Assembly (NCBI RefSeq): GCF_900698975.1
Contig: NZ_LR217722.1
Span: 372,001 to 436,000 of the forward strand
Source: Buchnera aphidicola (Cinara splendens)
Lineage (GTDB): Bacteria > Pseudomonadota > Gammaproteobacteria > Enterobacterales > Enterobacteriaceae
Direction of reading: 5' to 3'
DNA: 64,000 nucleotides
This document shows positions 1 through 11,493 of the stretch, piece by piece (positions within the stretch are counted from its first letter, which is position 1; each line of letters begins with the position of its first letter). The translations under genes and the position numbers were made by a program. The notes beneath the pieces are model-generated. The model did no database searches and was not told the origin of the DNA. It saw only the letters and a program-made list of their open reading frames with translations.

Positions 1-1551
1 TTAAATCAGATGAAAAACATCGAAAATAAAGAAAAAAATGAATTTATTGGTCAATTTGGAGTAGGTTTTTATTCTGCTTTTATAGTATCTGAAAAAGTTT
101 CAGTATATACTAAACATGCTTCAGAAAAAACCGAAAGCGGAATATTATGGATCTCTGAAGGGAAAGGTGAATACTCAATAGAAGAATTTTCTACACAAGA
201 ACATGGAACAAAAATCATCCTATCCTTAAAGCCTTCAGAAAAAGAATTTTTAGAAAACTGGAAAATTAAACAAATAGTAAAAAAATACTCTGATCATATT
301 TCAATACCTATTGAAATTGATAACTATGATAAAAAAACAAAGATAATTTCCTGGGAAAAAATTAACGAAGCAAAATCTTTATGGACCCAAAATAAAAATA
401 AAATCACAAAAAAAGATTATCAGGAATTTTACAAATATATAACACATGATTCTGAAAAACCATTAACTTGGAGTCATAATACAGTTGAAGGTAATCAAGA
501 ATATACCAGTTTATTATATATTCCGAGAAAAGCAACTTGGGATATGTGGCATCGTGAGAATAAACATGGTTTAAAATTATATGTCAAACATGTATTTATC
601 ATGGATGAAGCTACACAATTTCTTCCAAATTATTTACGCTTTGTAAAAGGAATAATAGATTCACAAGATCTTCCGTTAAATATTTCTAGAGAAATATTAC
701 AGGATAGCACCATTACTAATGTTTTACGAAAAACACTTACTAAACGTATTTTAAAAATATTACATACATTATCTTTAAACAAAAATAAAAAATATCAAAA
801 ATTTTGGAATATATTTGGATTAGTTATTAAAGAAGGTTTAGCTGAAGATTCTGAAAATCAAAAAAATATTGCTGATTTATTACGATTTGCTTCTATACAA
901 ACGGAGTCAATAGAACAGAAATTATCTTTAAAAGAATATGTCAATAACATGATAAAAGGACAAAATAAGATTTATTTTTTAACTTCTGATAGCTATCAAT
1001 CAGCTCTAAATAGTCCACATTTAGAAATTTTTAAAGAAAAAAAAATTGATGTCTTATTACTATCAGATAGAATCGATGAATGGATGATGAACTATTTAAC
1101 TGATTTTAATAATATAAAATTTCAATCAGTAAGCAAAGCCGATGATTCTTTAAAAGAATTAATATCTAATGAAAACAAACATGATGACAAAAATATATTT
1201 GATGATTTTATAAAAAAAACAAAAAAAATATTAACAAATCAAGTTAAAGATGTGCGCATAACATATAGACTTAAAAACACTCCTTCCATAGTTTTGACTG
1301 ATACTAATGATATGAGTACTCAAATGGCTAAAATATTCAGTTCTGCTGGACAACCTGTTCCCCAAATAAAATATATATTAGAAATTAATCCAACACATCC
1401 TTTAGTTAAAAAAATACAAAAAATAGAAAATGAATTAGAATTTTCTAATTGGATACATGTATTATTTGAACAATCGGTATTAGCAGAAAAAGGAACTCTA
1501 GAAAATCCTCACATTTTTATTAATAGAATTAATACTTTGTTATTACAATAA
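1..1551 (+). CDS. htpG: Chaperone protein HtpG (Hsp90), 5' end cut by window edge
   Basis: ATP-dependent cytosolic Hsp90 chaperone. The frame is open to base 1, so the gene begins outside the window; about 516 residues are visible and roughly the first 105 of the usual ~620 are missing. The visible part starts just before the ATP-lid motif GQFGVGFYSAF and runs through the middle domain (LPLNISREILQ) and the C-terminal dimerisation domain. Twenty bases after the stop an in-frame leader runs towards adk in the same direction, the usual E. coli neighbourhood (htpG-adk). The promoter is outside the window, so heat-shock control cannot be judged. Family assignment is certain. Confidence 0.97.
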   Translation, partial: LNQMKNIENKEKNEFIGQFGVGFYSAFIVSEKVSVYTKHASEKTESGILWISEGKGEYSIEEFSTQEHGTKIILSLKPSEKEFLENWKIKQIVKKYSDHISIPIEIDNYDKKTKIISWEKINEAKSLWTQNKNKITKKDYQEFYKYITHDSEKPLTWSHNTVEGNQEYTSLLYIPRKATWDMWHRENKHGLKLYVKHVFIMDEATQFLPNYLRFVKGIIDSQDLPLNISREILQDSTITNVLRKTLTKRILKILHTLSLNKNKKYQKFWNIFGLVIKEGLAEDSENQKNIADLLRFASIQTESIEQKLSLKEYVNNMIKGQNKIYFLTSDSYQSALNSPHLEIFKEKKIDVLLLSDRIDEWMMNYLTDFNNIKFQSVSKADDSLKELISNENKHDDKNIFDDFIKKTKKILTNQVKDVRITYRLKNTPSIVLTDTNDMSTQMAKIFSSAGQPVPQIKYILEINPTHPLVKKIQKIENELEFSNWIHVLFEQSVLAEKGTLENPHIFINRINTLLLQ

Positions 1552-1630
1552 AAATATTTTATAAAACAATATGTCATTTTATTTACATAAAAAAAATAAA
1601 AAAACATATTTTGAGGAAAATTGTATTATG

Positions 1631-2272
1631 ATGCGTATTATTATGCTTGGAGCTCCAGGAAGTGGAAAAGGCACACAAACACAATTATTATCAAAATATT
1701 TTTATATACCTTTTATCTCTGCTGGAGAAATATTACGTCAAGAAAGCAAAAAAAATGAAAAAACAAAAAAATACATAAAAAAAACAATAAATCAAGGAAA
1801 ATTAGTAAAAAATTCTTTCATTATAAATCTAATTAAAAAAAAAATCAAAAAAAAAAATTGTTTTGATAAATTTATATTAGATGGTTTTCCAAGAACTATT
1901 AAACAAGCTGAATCATTAAAAAAACACATTAAAATGCACTTTGTTATACATTTAAAAATCAGCGCTGATAATATTCTCAAAAGAATCACTGGAAGACTAA
2001 TACATGAGCCGTCAGGAAGAACGTATCATGAAACATTTAATCCTCCTAAAAAAAAATATATAGATGATTTAACTGGTGAATTATTAAGTAAAAGAAAAGA
2101 TGACAAAAAAAAAATAATCATCACTCGATTAAAAGAATACAAGAAATTAACCGAACCGCTGATAAATTGGTTTAAAATGGAGGATTTAAAGAAAAATATT
2201 AAATATATAGAAATAAATGCAAATAAATCTATTTATAAAATAAATAAAAAAATAATTTCATGTATACATTAA
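1631..2272 (+). CDS. adk: Adenylate kinase
   Basis: Cytosolic enzyme that interconverts ATP + AMP and 2 ADP. The start MRIIMLGAPGSGKGT aligns with E. coli Adk and gives 213 residues (E. coli 214). An ATG sits directly upstream at 1628 and a GAGGA ribosome site at 1613-1617; a longer open frame from 1571 is only an upstream extension with no counterpart in the family. The P-loop is at residues 7-15, the NMP-binding motif DGFPRT follows, and the LID domain (GRLIHEPSGRTYH) is complete. The lysine-rich middle is encoded by an A10 (1835-1844) and an A11 (1847-1857) run, so transcript slippage is possible. Confidence 0.97.
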   Translation: MRIIMLGAPGSGKGTQTQLLSKYFYIPFISAGEILRQESKKNEKTKKYIKKTINQGKLVKNSFIINLIKKKIKKKNCFDKFILDGFPRTIKQAESLKKHIKMHFVIHLKISADNILKRITGRLIHEPSGRTYHETFNPPKKKYIDDLTGELLSKRKDDKKKIIITRLKEYKKLTEPLINWFKMEDLKKNIKYIEINANKSIYKINKKIISCIH

Positions 2273-2293
2273 AATAAAAAATAATTAAATTTT

Positions 2294-2368
2294 TGCGCTC
2301 TACAGGAATTGAACCTGTAACCTACAGCTTAGAAGGCTGTTGCTCTATCCAGATTGAGCTAAGAGCGC
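2294..2368 (-). tRNA. tRNA-Arg(UCU)
   Basis: Read on the minus strand, the acceptor arms GCGCTCT and AGAGCGC pair perfectly. The anticodon loop CTTCTAA carries UCU, which reads AGA and AGG codons; AGA is the main arginine codon in AT-rich genes. The T arm GGTTCAATTCC is standard. The CCA end is not encoded. Confidence 0.96.
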
Positions 2369-2711
2369 GGAAAAATATTAAATATAATTATACGTAAAAC
2401 TTAATAAAACATCAATAATTTTAAATATGTATAAAACTATATATTATGAAAATAATAAAATTTGAAAAATCAGTAATATTATTTTTTTAAAATATAAACT
2501 ATAAAAATATTTATGTTTGATAAAATATTTACAAAAGTATATGAAATATAAAAATATAATTCATTGAATTAAAATAAAAATTTTTTAATAAAATTAATAT
2601 GTATATAATATACACAATAAAAAGAAAAAAGTAATAAATAGATCAAAATTTTTAAAAAAATAAATTAATACCTTATTTTTTTTATATAAAAATAGAATTT
2701 ATATAAATTTA
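2369..2711. other. Gene-free spacer between tRNA-Arg and cysS
   Basis: These 343 bases are almost pure A and T, with stops in every frame and no recognisable protein fragment. From memory, folD occupies this position in some other Buchnera, so this may be the eroded site of a lost gene; that is inference and I see no folD motif left. Confidence 0.5.
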
Positions 2712-4136
2712 TTAATTTTTATAAATAAATTTATATATTGAATGTTCGTTTTTATCTTGTACAATTACTCCTAATTTTAACAATTCTTTTCTAATAATAT
2801 CAGCTAAATTCCACTTTTTATTTTTACGATAAACATCACGCATACGTACTAATTTTTTTATTATATGAGCATTATTATTACTAACAAGTACTTTATTAAT
2901 AGAAGAAAACAAAAAATTTTTAGGATCATGATGTAATAATCCCAAAATATTTCCAAAAAAAATTAAATCTTTAGACAAAGAATTATACAAAAGAATATCA
3001 CCAGATTTTTTAATCTTAGTAATATACTTAGACAAATTTTGCAATATTGAACATGCTTTAGGAGTATTAAAATCATCATTCATAGCAGAAAAAAAATTTT
3101 TTCTAAACTTATTTCGCAATTTTGTATGATAATCACTACACGTAGTACTGATATTATAGTGAAGTAAAGAAGTATATATTTTATTTAAAATATTTTTCGA
3201 TGCATTTAAATTTTTTTCCAGAAAAATCAAAGGATGCCTGTAGTGTGTAGAAAGAATGTAAAACCTGATCACTTCAGAGTCATATTTATTTAATAAATCA
3301 CGAATCAATACAGTGTTAGATAATGATTTTGACATTTTATGATTATTAATAATAACCATACCAACATGTATCCAAAATTTAATAGAAAAAGAACTTTTTA
3401 TACTTTTTAATTGTGCTAATTCATTTTCATGATGAGGAAATAATAAATCAATTCCTCCCCCATGAATGGTAACTCCGTTTTTAAAAAACTTGTTTATAAT
3501 AGCAGAACATTCAATGTGCCAACCAGGTCTACCAGGACCCCAAGGAGATATCCAATATGGATCAGATTTATTTATACGGTGTTTCCATAAAACAAAATCG
3601 TCAGATTTATTAAATTCAAAAACAGAATTTGATTTATTGTCATTTGAACAGAACTTTTTTATTCTACGTGATAAAGTTCCATAACTATTATATTTTTGAA
3701 TAGAAAATAAAATATCTTTATTATCAGAAACATAAGCAAGTTTATTATTCAATAAACTTTCTATAAATGAAATTATATCCTTCATACATATGGTAATTCT
3801 AGGTTCATAATCAGGATTTTGTAAATTTAAACATAAAAAATCTTCATGCATCAATTTAATCATATGTTTAACAAAAACATCAATAGATTCATTGCTTTTA
3901 TTAGCTGCATAAATAATTTTATCATCTATATCAGTAATATTTCGTACATAAAAAGTTTTATATCCTAGATATTCTAAATAACGTTTAATTGTATCAAAAA
4001 CAATAAAAGTACGAGCATGACCAATATGACACAAATCATATACAGTAACACCACATACATAAATATTAATTTTTTTAGAATAAGGAAATTGAAATTTTTC
4101 TTTTTTTTTTGTTAAAGTATTAAATATTTTCAACAT
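2712..4136 (-). CDS. cysS: Cysteinyl-tRNA synthetase
   Basis: Class I aminoacyl-tRNA synthetase that charges tRNA-Cys. It has 474 residues (E. coli 461). The zinc-site cysteine 28 (YVCGVTVYD), the HIGH motif at residues 37-40 (HIGHART), the zinc-ligand segment GWHIECSAI and the catalytic KMSKS loop are all intact, followed by the helical anticodon-binding region. It is transcribed alone, away from its E. coli neighbours. A ~195-base AT-rich gap separates it from the divergent ybeD. Confidence 0.97.
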   Translation of the reverse strand: MLKIFNTLTKKKEKFQFPYSKKINIYVCGVTVYDLCHIGHARTFIVFDTIKRYLEYLGYKTFYVRNITDIDDKIIYAANKSNESIDVFVKHMIKLMHEDFLCLNLQNPDYEPRITICMKDIISFIESLLNNKLAYVSDNKDILFSIQKYNSYGTLSRRIKKFCSNDNKSNSVFEFNKSDDFVLWKHRINKSDPYWISPWGPGRPGWHIECSAIINKFFKNGVTIHGGGIDLLFPHHENELAQLKSIKSSFSIKFWIHVGMVIINNHKMSKSLSNTVLIRDLLNKYDSEVIRFYILSTHYRHPLIFLEKNLNASKNILNKIYTSLLHYNISTTCSDYHTKLRNKFRKNFFSAMNDDFNTPKACSILQNLSKYITKIKKSGDILLYNSLSKDLIFFGNILGLLHHDPKNFLFSSINKVLVSNNNAHIIKKLVRMRDVYRKNKKWNLADIIRKELLKLGVIVQDKNEHSIYKFIYKN

Positions 4137-4331
4137 ATTAACACTCTTAATACATATAATATAAAAAATATATAAAAAATATATGATAAAATAATTATAT
4201 TTATAATTATAAAAATTAAATTTTTTTTATTTAATAAAAAAAATATATTATTTTAATTAATTATAAAAATATAATATACAAACCTAAATCTAATTAAATA
4301 ATAAAAAAATTTATCAATTAAGAGTATAAAA

Positions 4332-4595
4332 ATGAATAATAAACTAGAAAAAATGCTGAAATTTCCATGTAACTTTACCTATAAAGTAATAGGATTAGCG
4401 CAACCAGAATTAACTAATAATATAATTAAAATTATACAAACACATATTCCGGGAGACTATGCGCCAGATATTAGATCGAGTAACAAAGGAACATATTTGT
4501 CAATATCAATTACTATTTGCGCAAAAAATTTCACACAAATAAAAAATTTATACAAAGAATTAAGTAAAATTCATTTAGTGAGAATGGTTCTATAA
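4332..4595 (+). CDS. ybeD: YbeD family protein (UPF0250/DUF493)
   Basis: Small cytosolic protein of 87 residues, the usual length for YbeD. The body matches the family: FPCNFTYKVIG near the N-terminus, a central PGDY segment and a C-terminal LVRMVL. YbeD has an ACT-like ferredoxin fold and no firmly established biochemical role; in E. coli it sits beside lipB, which is absent here. It converges on cspE across a hairpin. Confidence 0.9.
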   Translation: MNNKLEKMLKFPCNFTYKVIGLAQPELTNNIIKIIQTHIPGDYAPDIRSSNKGTYLSISITICAKNFTQIKNLYKELSKIHLVRMVL

Positions 4596-4600
4596 AATAT

Positions 4601-4637
4601 TTTGCGATGCGGTATTTTTTAAATCCGCATCGAAAAA
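4601..4637. terminator. Hairpin between convergent ybeD and cspE
   Basis: An 8-bp perfect GC-containing stem, CGATGCGG at 4605-4612 and CCGCATCG at 4625-4632, encloses a 12-base AT loop. A T-run on the left and an A-run on the right extend the stem with one bulged G. It separates two converging genes, so it probably ends or protects both transcripts, but neither side has a clear U-tract directly after the stem. Confidence 0.5.
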
Positions 4638-4681
4638 GTACTACTATATGTGGTAGATATACAATTTTTTTAATAATTTTA

Positions 4682-4891
4682 TTATAAACTAACTACATTA
4701 GCAGCTGACGGACCTTTTGCGCCTTCGGTAATTTCAAATTCAACACTTTGACCTTCTGCCAAAGTTTTAAATCCGTTGCTTTGAATAGCAGAGAAATGAA
4801 CAAAAACATCTTTGCTACCATCTTCAGGTGTAATGAAACCAAAACCTTTCGATTCATTAAACCATTTTACATTACCTTTAATCTTGGACAT
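4682..4891 (-). CDS. cspE: Cold-shock-like RNA chaperone CspE
   Basis: A 69-residue single-stranded RNA/DNA-binding protein with the cold-shock domain. The RNP1 motif KGFGFITP and RNP2 motif VFVHF are intact. The start [19 protein letters not shown] and the end GPSAANV match E. coli CspE better than CspC or CspA. It is one of the most conserved proteins of the window. It lies 224 bases downstream of 5S rRNA on the same strand, with a long AT-rich 5' region in between. Confidence 0.95.
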   Translation of the reverse strand: MSKIKGNVKWFNESKGFGFITPEDGSKDVFVHFSAIQSNGFKTLAEGQSVEFEITEGAKGPSAANVVSL

Positions 4892-5115
4892 CTATATATT
4901 ACCTTAGAATGAAAAATTTAAACTAAAACTTATACCTATAGTAAATACATTATTTATAAATAATAAATCTAATATATATTAGTAAAATCTTATATACAAT
5001 ATAAATATTTCATGTAAAAAATATGTATATTAAATTAAAAAATTCAAAAACAATAGATATAAATAAGAATATGAAAAAATTTAAAATATGATAAAAATTA
5101 ATTAAAAAAAATAAT

Positions 5116-5232
5116 ACCTGGCAATGTCCTACTCTCACACAAGGAGACCTTGTACTACCATTGGCGTTGAAATGTTTCACTTCTGAGTTCGAAATGGATT
5201 CAGGTGGTACCATAACACTATTGTTGCCAGGT
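5116..5232 (-). rRNA. rrf: 5S ribosomal RNA
   Basis: About 117 bases. The terminal stem is visible: ACCTGGCAA at the 5' end (minus strand) pairs with TTGCCAGGT at the 3' end, and the internal domain resembles E. coli 5S. A run of eight A on the plus strand at 5104-5111 gives a U8 tract just after the 3' end, so the terminal stem plus U-tract may serve as the operon terminator. It lies 34 bases downstream of 23S. Confidence 0.95.
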
Positions 5233-5241
5233 TTTATTTTT

Positions 5242-5266
5242 TTTAGAAAAACACCTCTGGTGTTGT
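5242..5266 (-). other. 3' half of the 23S rRNA processing stem
   Basis: This stretch, together with the first bases of the 23S 3' end, pairs with 8189-8216 beyond the 23S 5' end: 15 perfect pairs (the TTTAGAAAAACACCT block), a short internal loop, then 8 more pairs. In enterobacteria such long stems are cut by RNase III to release pre-23S. Confidence 0.8.
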
Positions 5267-8192
<2,926 letters not shown>

Positions 8193-8216
8193 ACAACCCA
8201 CAGGTGTTTTTCTAAA
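8193..8216 (-). other. 5' half of the 23S rRNA processing stem
   Basis: This is the leader directly before the 23S 5' end. Its complement lies at 5242-5266, and together they form the long stem that brackets pre-23S. Confidence 0.8.
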
Positions 8217-8228
8217 TTTTTATCATAT

Positions 8229-8246
8229 CCAAATTTTTAAAGAACT
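8229..8246 (-). promoter_or_regulatory. boxA-like antitermination signal upstream of 23S
   Basis: On the minus strand the spacer reads AGTTCTTTAAAAATTTGG, closely matching the E. coli rRNA spacer boxA region (TGCTCTTTAACAATTTGG), which recruits NusB/S10 antitermination factors. It lies between tRNA-Glu and 23S, where E. coli has it. Function is inferred from sequence and position. Confidence 0.65.
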
Positions 8247-8323
8247 AAAAAATTGATCTTTTTAAATCACTAAATAATTATATCATATATTTTTTTGTTA
8301 GTATACAAAATATTTTTAATTTT

Positions 8324-8395
8324 TGTCCTCTAGGGGATTTGAACCCCTGTTGCCGCCGTGAAAGGGCAGTGTCCTAACCGCTAGACGAAGAGGAC
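8324..8395 (-). tRNA. tRNA-Glu(UUC)
   Basis: Acceptor arms GTCCTCT and AGAGGAC pair perfectly and the anticodon loop CTTTCAC carries UUC. The sequence is close to E. coli tRNA-Glu. It is co-oriented between aroE and 23S and is probably part of the same transcript. CCA is not encoded. Confidence 0.97.
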
Positions 8396-8562
8396 TCTAA
8401 AAAAAAACAACTAATATAACTACTATATTTTTAATGTTACAGAAGGAATAAAAAGTGTCAAGTATTTTTTATATATTTTACAAAAATATTTATTTTTGTC
8501 AATAAAATTATACTATATAAATAATCAATTCATGTAAATACAAAAAATCAATTAACAATTTA

Positions 8563-9411
8563 TTATAATAAGTTATTTAACTTTTTTATAGTATTAATAT
8601 TTTTTTCAATATCAGGTAATACGTTAAACCAAAAATAACATGAGTATGCTGCTTGAGCAACTAACATACCTAGACCATCAGAAATATATCGACTACCTAA
8701 CAATTTACATAAATATAAAAATGGAGTCAATGTATTGGTAATAGAATATGAGATATCATAACACTTAGTTCTAGAACATACTAAATTTTTAGGAAAAAAA
8801 GGAGATACATTATACAAACTACATGAAGTCGCATTAATTATTAAATCAAAATCATAATTATCCATATCATTAGAAAAAATAAAAATATCACCTAGATGTT
8901 TAAATTTTTTTACTAAAGTAGTAGCATAACGAACGGTTCTATTTAATACACAAACAGAACACTGTTCTTTTAATAAATGATACACAATAGAATAAGCAGC
9001 ACCTCCAGATCCTAATAACAATACTAAATAATTTTTTTTAATATAACGTAAACGCTTTAAATCATATATTAAACCAATGCCATCAGTATTATCACCTAAA
9101 ATATCATTATCTGATATTTTTTTTAAAACATTAATAGAGCCAGAAATTTTTACTATCTTAGTATATCGATTAGGAATATCAAAAGAAATTCTCTTGAAAG
9201 GAACAGTAATATTACATCCTAAACCATTATTATTAAAAAAATCTATAACTGTAGAAAAAAAATTTGATTTTTTACATAAAAAAGAGTTATAATTATAATT
9301 AATCTTTATTTCTTTAGAAAAATTACCATGTATCATTGGAGATAAAGAGTGATTGACAGGATTACCGAATAAAGCAATATCTTTTTTTTTTTTAATATTT
9401 TTTAAACACAT
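8563..9411 (-). CDS. aroE: Shikimate dehydrogenase
   Basis: NADPH-dependent reduction of 3-dehydroshikimate to shikimate, on the chorismate route to Phe, Tyr and Trp, nutrients the symbiont supplies to the host. It has 282 residues (E. coli 272); the extra length is a lysine-rich N-terminus before FGNPVNHSLSP, the shikimate-binding segment. The catalytic lysine motif NITVPFKR and DNTDGIGL are present, as is the nucleotide-binding glycine loop GSGGAA. A strong GAGGAGT ribosome site precedes the ATG. It heads the aroE-tRNA-Glu-23S-5S unit and diverges from def. Confidence 0.96.
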   Translation of the reverse strand: MCLKNIKKKKDIALFGNPVNHSLSPMIHGNFSKEIKINYNYNSFLCKKSNFFSTVIDFFNNNGLGCNITVPFKRISFDIPNRYTKIVKISGSINVLKKISDNDILGDNTDGIGLIYDLKRLRYIKKNYLVLLLGSGGAAYSIVYHLLKEQCSVCVLNRTVRYATTLVKKFKHLGDIFIFSNDMDNYDFDLIINATSCSLYNVSPFFPKNLVCSRTKCYDISYSITNTLTPFLYLCKLLGSRYISDGLGMLVAQAAYSCYFWFNVLPDIEKNINTIKKLNNLL

Positions 9412-9440
9412 ATTTACTCCTCACGAATTAAAAAATAGCC

Positions 9441-9465
9441 TGATTTATTTAAAATAAATAAATCA
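9441..9465. repeat. Perfect inverted repeat in the aroE/def divergent promoter region
   Basis: TGATTTATTT at 9441-9450 and its exact complement AAATAAATCA at 9456-9465 are separated by five bases. It lies in the 83-base gap where promoters for both directions must fit. It could be an operator, a transcript hairpin, or chance in AT-rich DNA. Confidence 0.4.
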
Positions 9466-9494
9466 ATATATTAACTACATATATAAAAAAATTT

Positions 9495-9944
9495 ATGTCA
9501 ATACATAAAATTCTACAATTTCCTGATCATCGTTTACGAATAAAATCCAAACCTATAAAAAAAATAAATCAAAAAATAGTCAATATCATAAACGATATGT
9601 TTGATACTATGTATGCTAATAACGGTATTGGACTAGCAGCACCACAAATTAACATACCAAAACAAATTATAACTATTAGTTCTATTCCACCACATAAATC
9701 AGAATTAATTTTAATTAATCCTATAATTTTAAAAAAAAATAAAAAATATATATATACTCAAGAAGGTTGTTTATCAATTCCTGAAAAAACAGCTAAAATT
9801 AATAGATCTAGTTATATAAAAATACAAGCATTTAATCATCTTGGAAAATTATTTATACTAGAAGCTAGATCTTTACTATCTATTTGTATTCAACACGAAA
9901 TAGACCACCTAACCGGAACATTATTTATAGATTATATATGTTAA
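9495..9944 (+). CDS. def: Peptide deformylase
   Basis: Metal-dependent removal of the formyl group from new proteins. All three family motifs are intact: GIGLAAPQ, EGCLSIP (metal cysteine) and HEIDHLTG (two metal histidines and the catalytic glutamate). The protein ends about a dozen residues after motif 3, at 149 residues against 169 in E. coli, so the C-terminal helix that follows the core is absent. It pairs with fmt 41 bases downstream, as in E. coli. Confidence 0.96.
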   Translation: MSIHKILQFPDHRLRIKSKPIKKINQKIVNIINDMFDTMYANNGIGLAAPQINIPKQIITISSIPPHKSELILINPIILKKNKKYIYTQEGCLSIPEKTAKINRSSYIKIQAFNHLGKLFILEARSLLSICIQHEIDHLTGTLFIDYIC

Positions 9945-9985
9945 AAACATATTTTTCTATTAAATAAATTATTATTTTAATTCAT

Positions 9986-10942
9986 ATGTTAAAAAAAATA
10001 TCAACAGTTATCTTTGCAGGTAGTAACAATTTTTCATTAGCACACTTACGCTCATTATTTGACTCTAAATACATTATTAAAGCTGTACTAATTAAACCAG
10101 ATAATCTCTTTTGTAAAAAAAAAGATCAACGATTTTCTCCAATAAAAAAATTTGCTATACGACATAATATTCCAGTATTACAAACAAATAACCTTAATGA
10201 AAAAAAATTTTTTATTAAAATATCAAAAATCCATGCCGATATTTTAATCGTATCATCATATGGATTAATAATACCATCTAATATTTTACAATTATTTTGT
10301 TTTGGGGGTATAAATATACATGCTTCCTTACTACCTAGATGGAAAGGAGCAGCTCCAATTCAGTGGGCAATACTATCAGGAGATAGTCATACTGGAATTA
10401 GTGTGATAAAAATGAATTCTATAATAGATTCTGGAAAAATAATTTATCAACTAACTTGTCCTATTAATCAACGTGATAGTACAAAAACATTATCTACAAA
10501 ATTAATACCAATCTCACTACAATGTATGTATCAAGCATTAAATATGCTAATATACCCACAAATAAAAATCAAAAATTTTAAAAAAAACATAATTCAAACT
10601 AATGCACCAAAAATAAAAAAAAAAGATGCAAAAATATCTTGGTCATTACCAGTAGTATACATAGATCGATTAATTAGAGCATTTGATCCATGGCCTTGTT
10701 GTTATTTTTTAATTAATAATCACCATATAAAAATTAAAAAATTTTCTGTTACATCTTTCAAAAAAAACAGATTTAAAAAAGGAGAAATCATTAGTATTAG
10801 CAAAAAAGGAATAAAAATTAATACAAAGTGTGGTGTTTTACGGATAGAGAAGATAAAAATACCTGGAAAAAAAACATTACATATAAAAGATATTATGAAT
10901 TCAAATAGAAAATTATTTGTTCAAAATGAAATACTACCATAA
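9986..10942 (+). CDS. fmt: Methionyl-tRNA formyltransferase
   Basis: Adds formyl from 10-formyl-tetrahydrofolate to initiator Met-tRNA. It has 318 residues (E. coli 315). The N-terminal catalytic domain carries the hallmark SLLPRWKGAAPIQWAI, with the family Asn-His-Asp region around INIHAS; the C-terminal tRNA-binding domain is lysine-rich. It forms a formylation/deformylation pair with def. The gene ends at a strong terminator facing rplQ. Confidence 0.96.
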   Translation: MLKKISTVIFAGSNNFSLAHLRSLFDSKYIIKAVLIKPDNLFCKKKDQRFSPIKKFAIRHNIPVLQTNNLNEKKFFIKISKIHADILIVSSYGLIIPSNILQLFCFGGINIHASLLPRWKGAAPIQWAILSGDSHTGISVIKMNSIIDSGKIIYQLTCPINQRDSTKTLSTKLIPISLQCMYQALNMLIYPQIKIKNFKKNIIQTNAPKIKKKDAKISWSLPVVYIDRLIRAFDPWPCCYFLINNHHIKIKKFSVTSFKKNRFKKGEIISISKKGIKINTKCGVLRIEKIKIPGKKTLHIKDIMNSNRKLFVQNEILP

Positions 10943-10990
10943 ATAAACATTTTATATCATGTAATATTTTTTCAAAAATACAAAAAAAAT

Positions 10991-11013
10991 AACGGCACAA
11001 AAATGCCGTTTTT
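10991..11013. terminator. Bidirectional intrinsic terminator between fmt and rplQ
   Basis: Seven-bp perfect stem AACGGCA (10991-10997) / TGCCGTT (11004-11010), loop CAAAAA, followed by T's on the plus strand; the A-run before the stem gives a U-tract on the minus strand as well. It fits the convergent ends of fmt and of the long ribosomal protein cluster. It is the clearest intrinsic terminator in the window. Confidence 0.85.
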
Positions 11014-11055
11014 GTTTAAATAATATACAAAAATTCTAATTTTATTAAATAATTT

Positions 11056-11418
11056 TTATATATTTCGACCTACTAGTTCTACATAGGCCATAGTAGCATT
11101 GTCACCTTTTCTAAAACCACATTTTAATATACGTAGATATCCACCCGGACGAGAATAAAAATACGGACCTAATTCATTAAATAATTTTTTAACAGTAAAA
11201 ATATCACGAATACGAGAAAAAACTATTCGACGATTAGCAATCGTATCATATTTTGATCGTGTAATAAGAGGCTCAATAAAACGTCGTAACTCCTTAGCTT
11301 TTGGTAAAGTTGTTTTAATATATTCATATTGAATTAAAGAACATGTCATATTTTTAAACATAGCTTTAATATGACTACGTGTCCTATTTAATGATCGCCC
11401 CTTTTTTTTATGTCTCAT
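11056..11418 (-). CDS. rplQ: 50S ribosomal protein L17
   Basis: 120 residues (E. coli 127). The N-terminus [20 protein letters not shown] and the central [13 protein letters not shown] match L17, which binds 23S rRNA near the exit tunnel. It is the last gene of the alpha cluster (rpsM-rpsK-rpsD-rpoA-rplQ), 75 bases after rpoA, just before the terminator shared with fmt. Confidence 0.96.
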   Translation of the reverse strand: MRHKKKGRSLNRTRSHIKAMFKNMTCSLIQYEYIKTTLPKAKELRRFIEPLITRSKYDTIANRRIVFSRIRDIFTVKKLFNELGPYFYSRPGGYLRILKCGFRKGDNATMAYVELVGRNI

Positions 11419-11493
11419 AATTTATATATCCTTTTAACTCTATTCAGAAATTTTAAAATTATATCTCTATAAAAACTATGTTAACTAAAATAT

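Noticed and set aside
1571-1630. Upstream extension of adk
   Set aside because: Twenty extra residues absent from all Adk proteins; the ribosome site and the conserved MRII start favour 1631.
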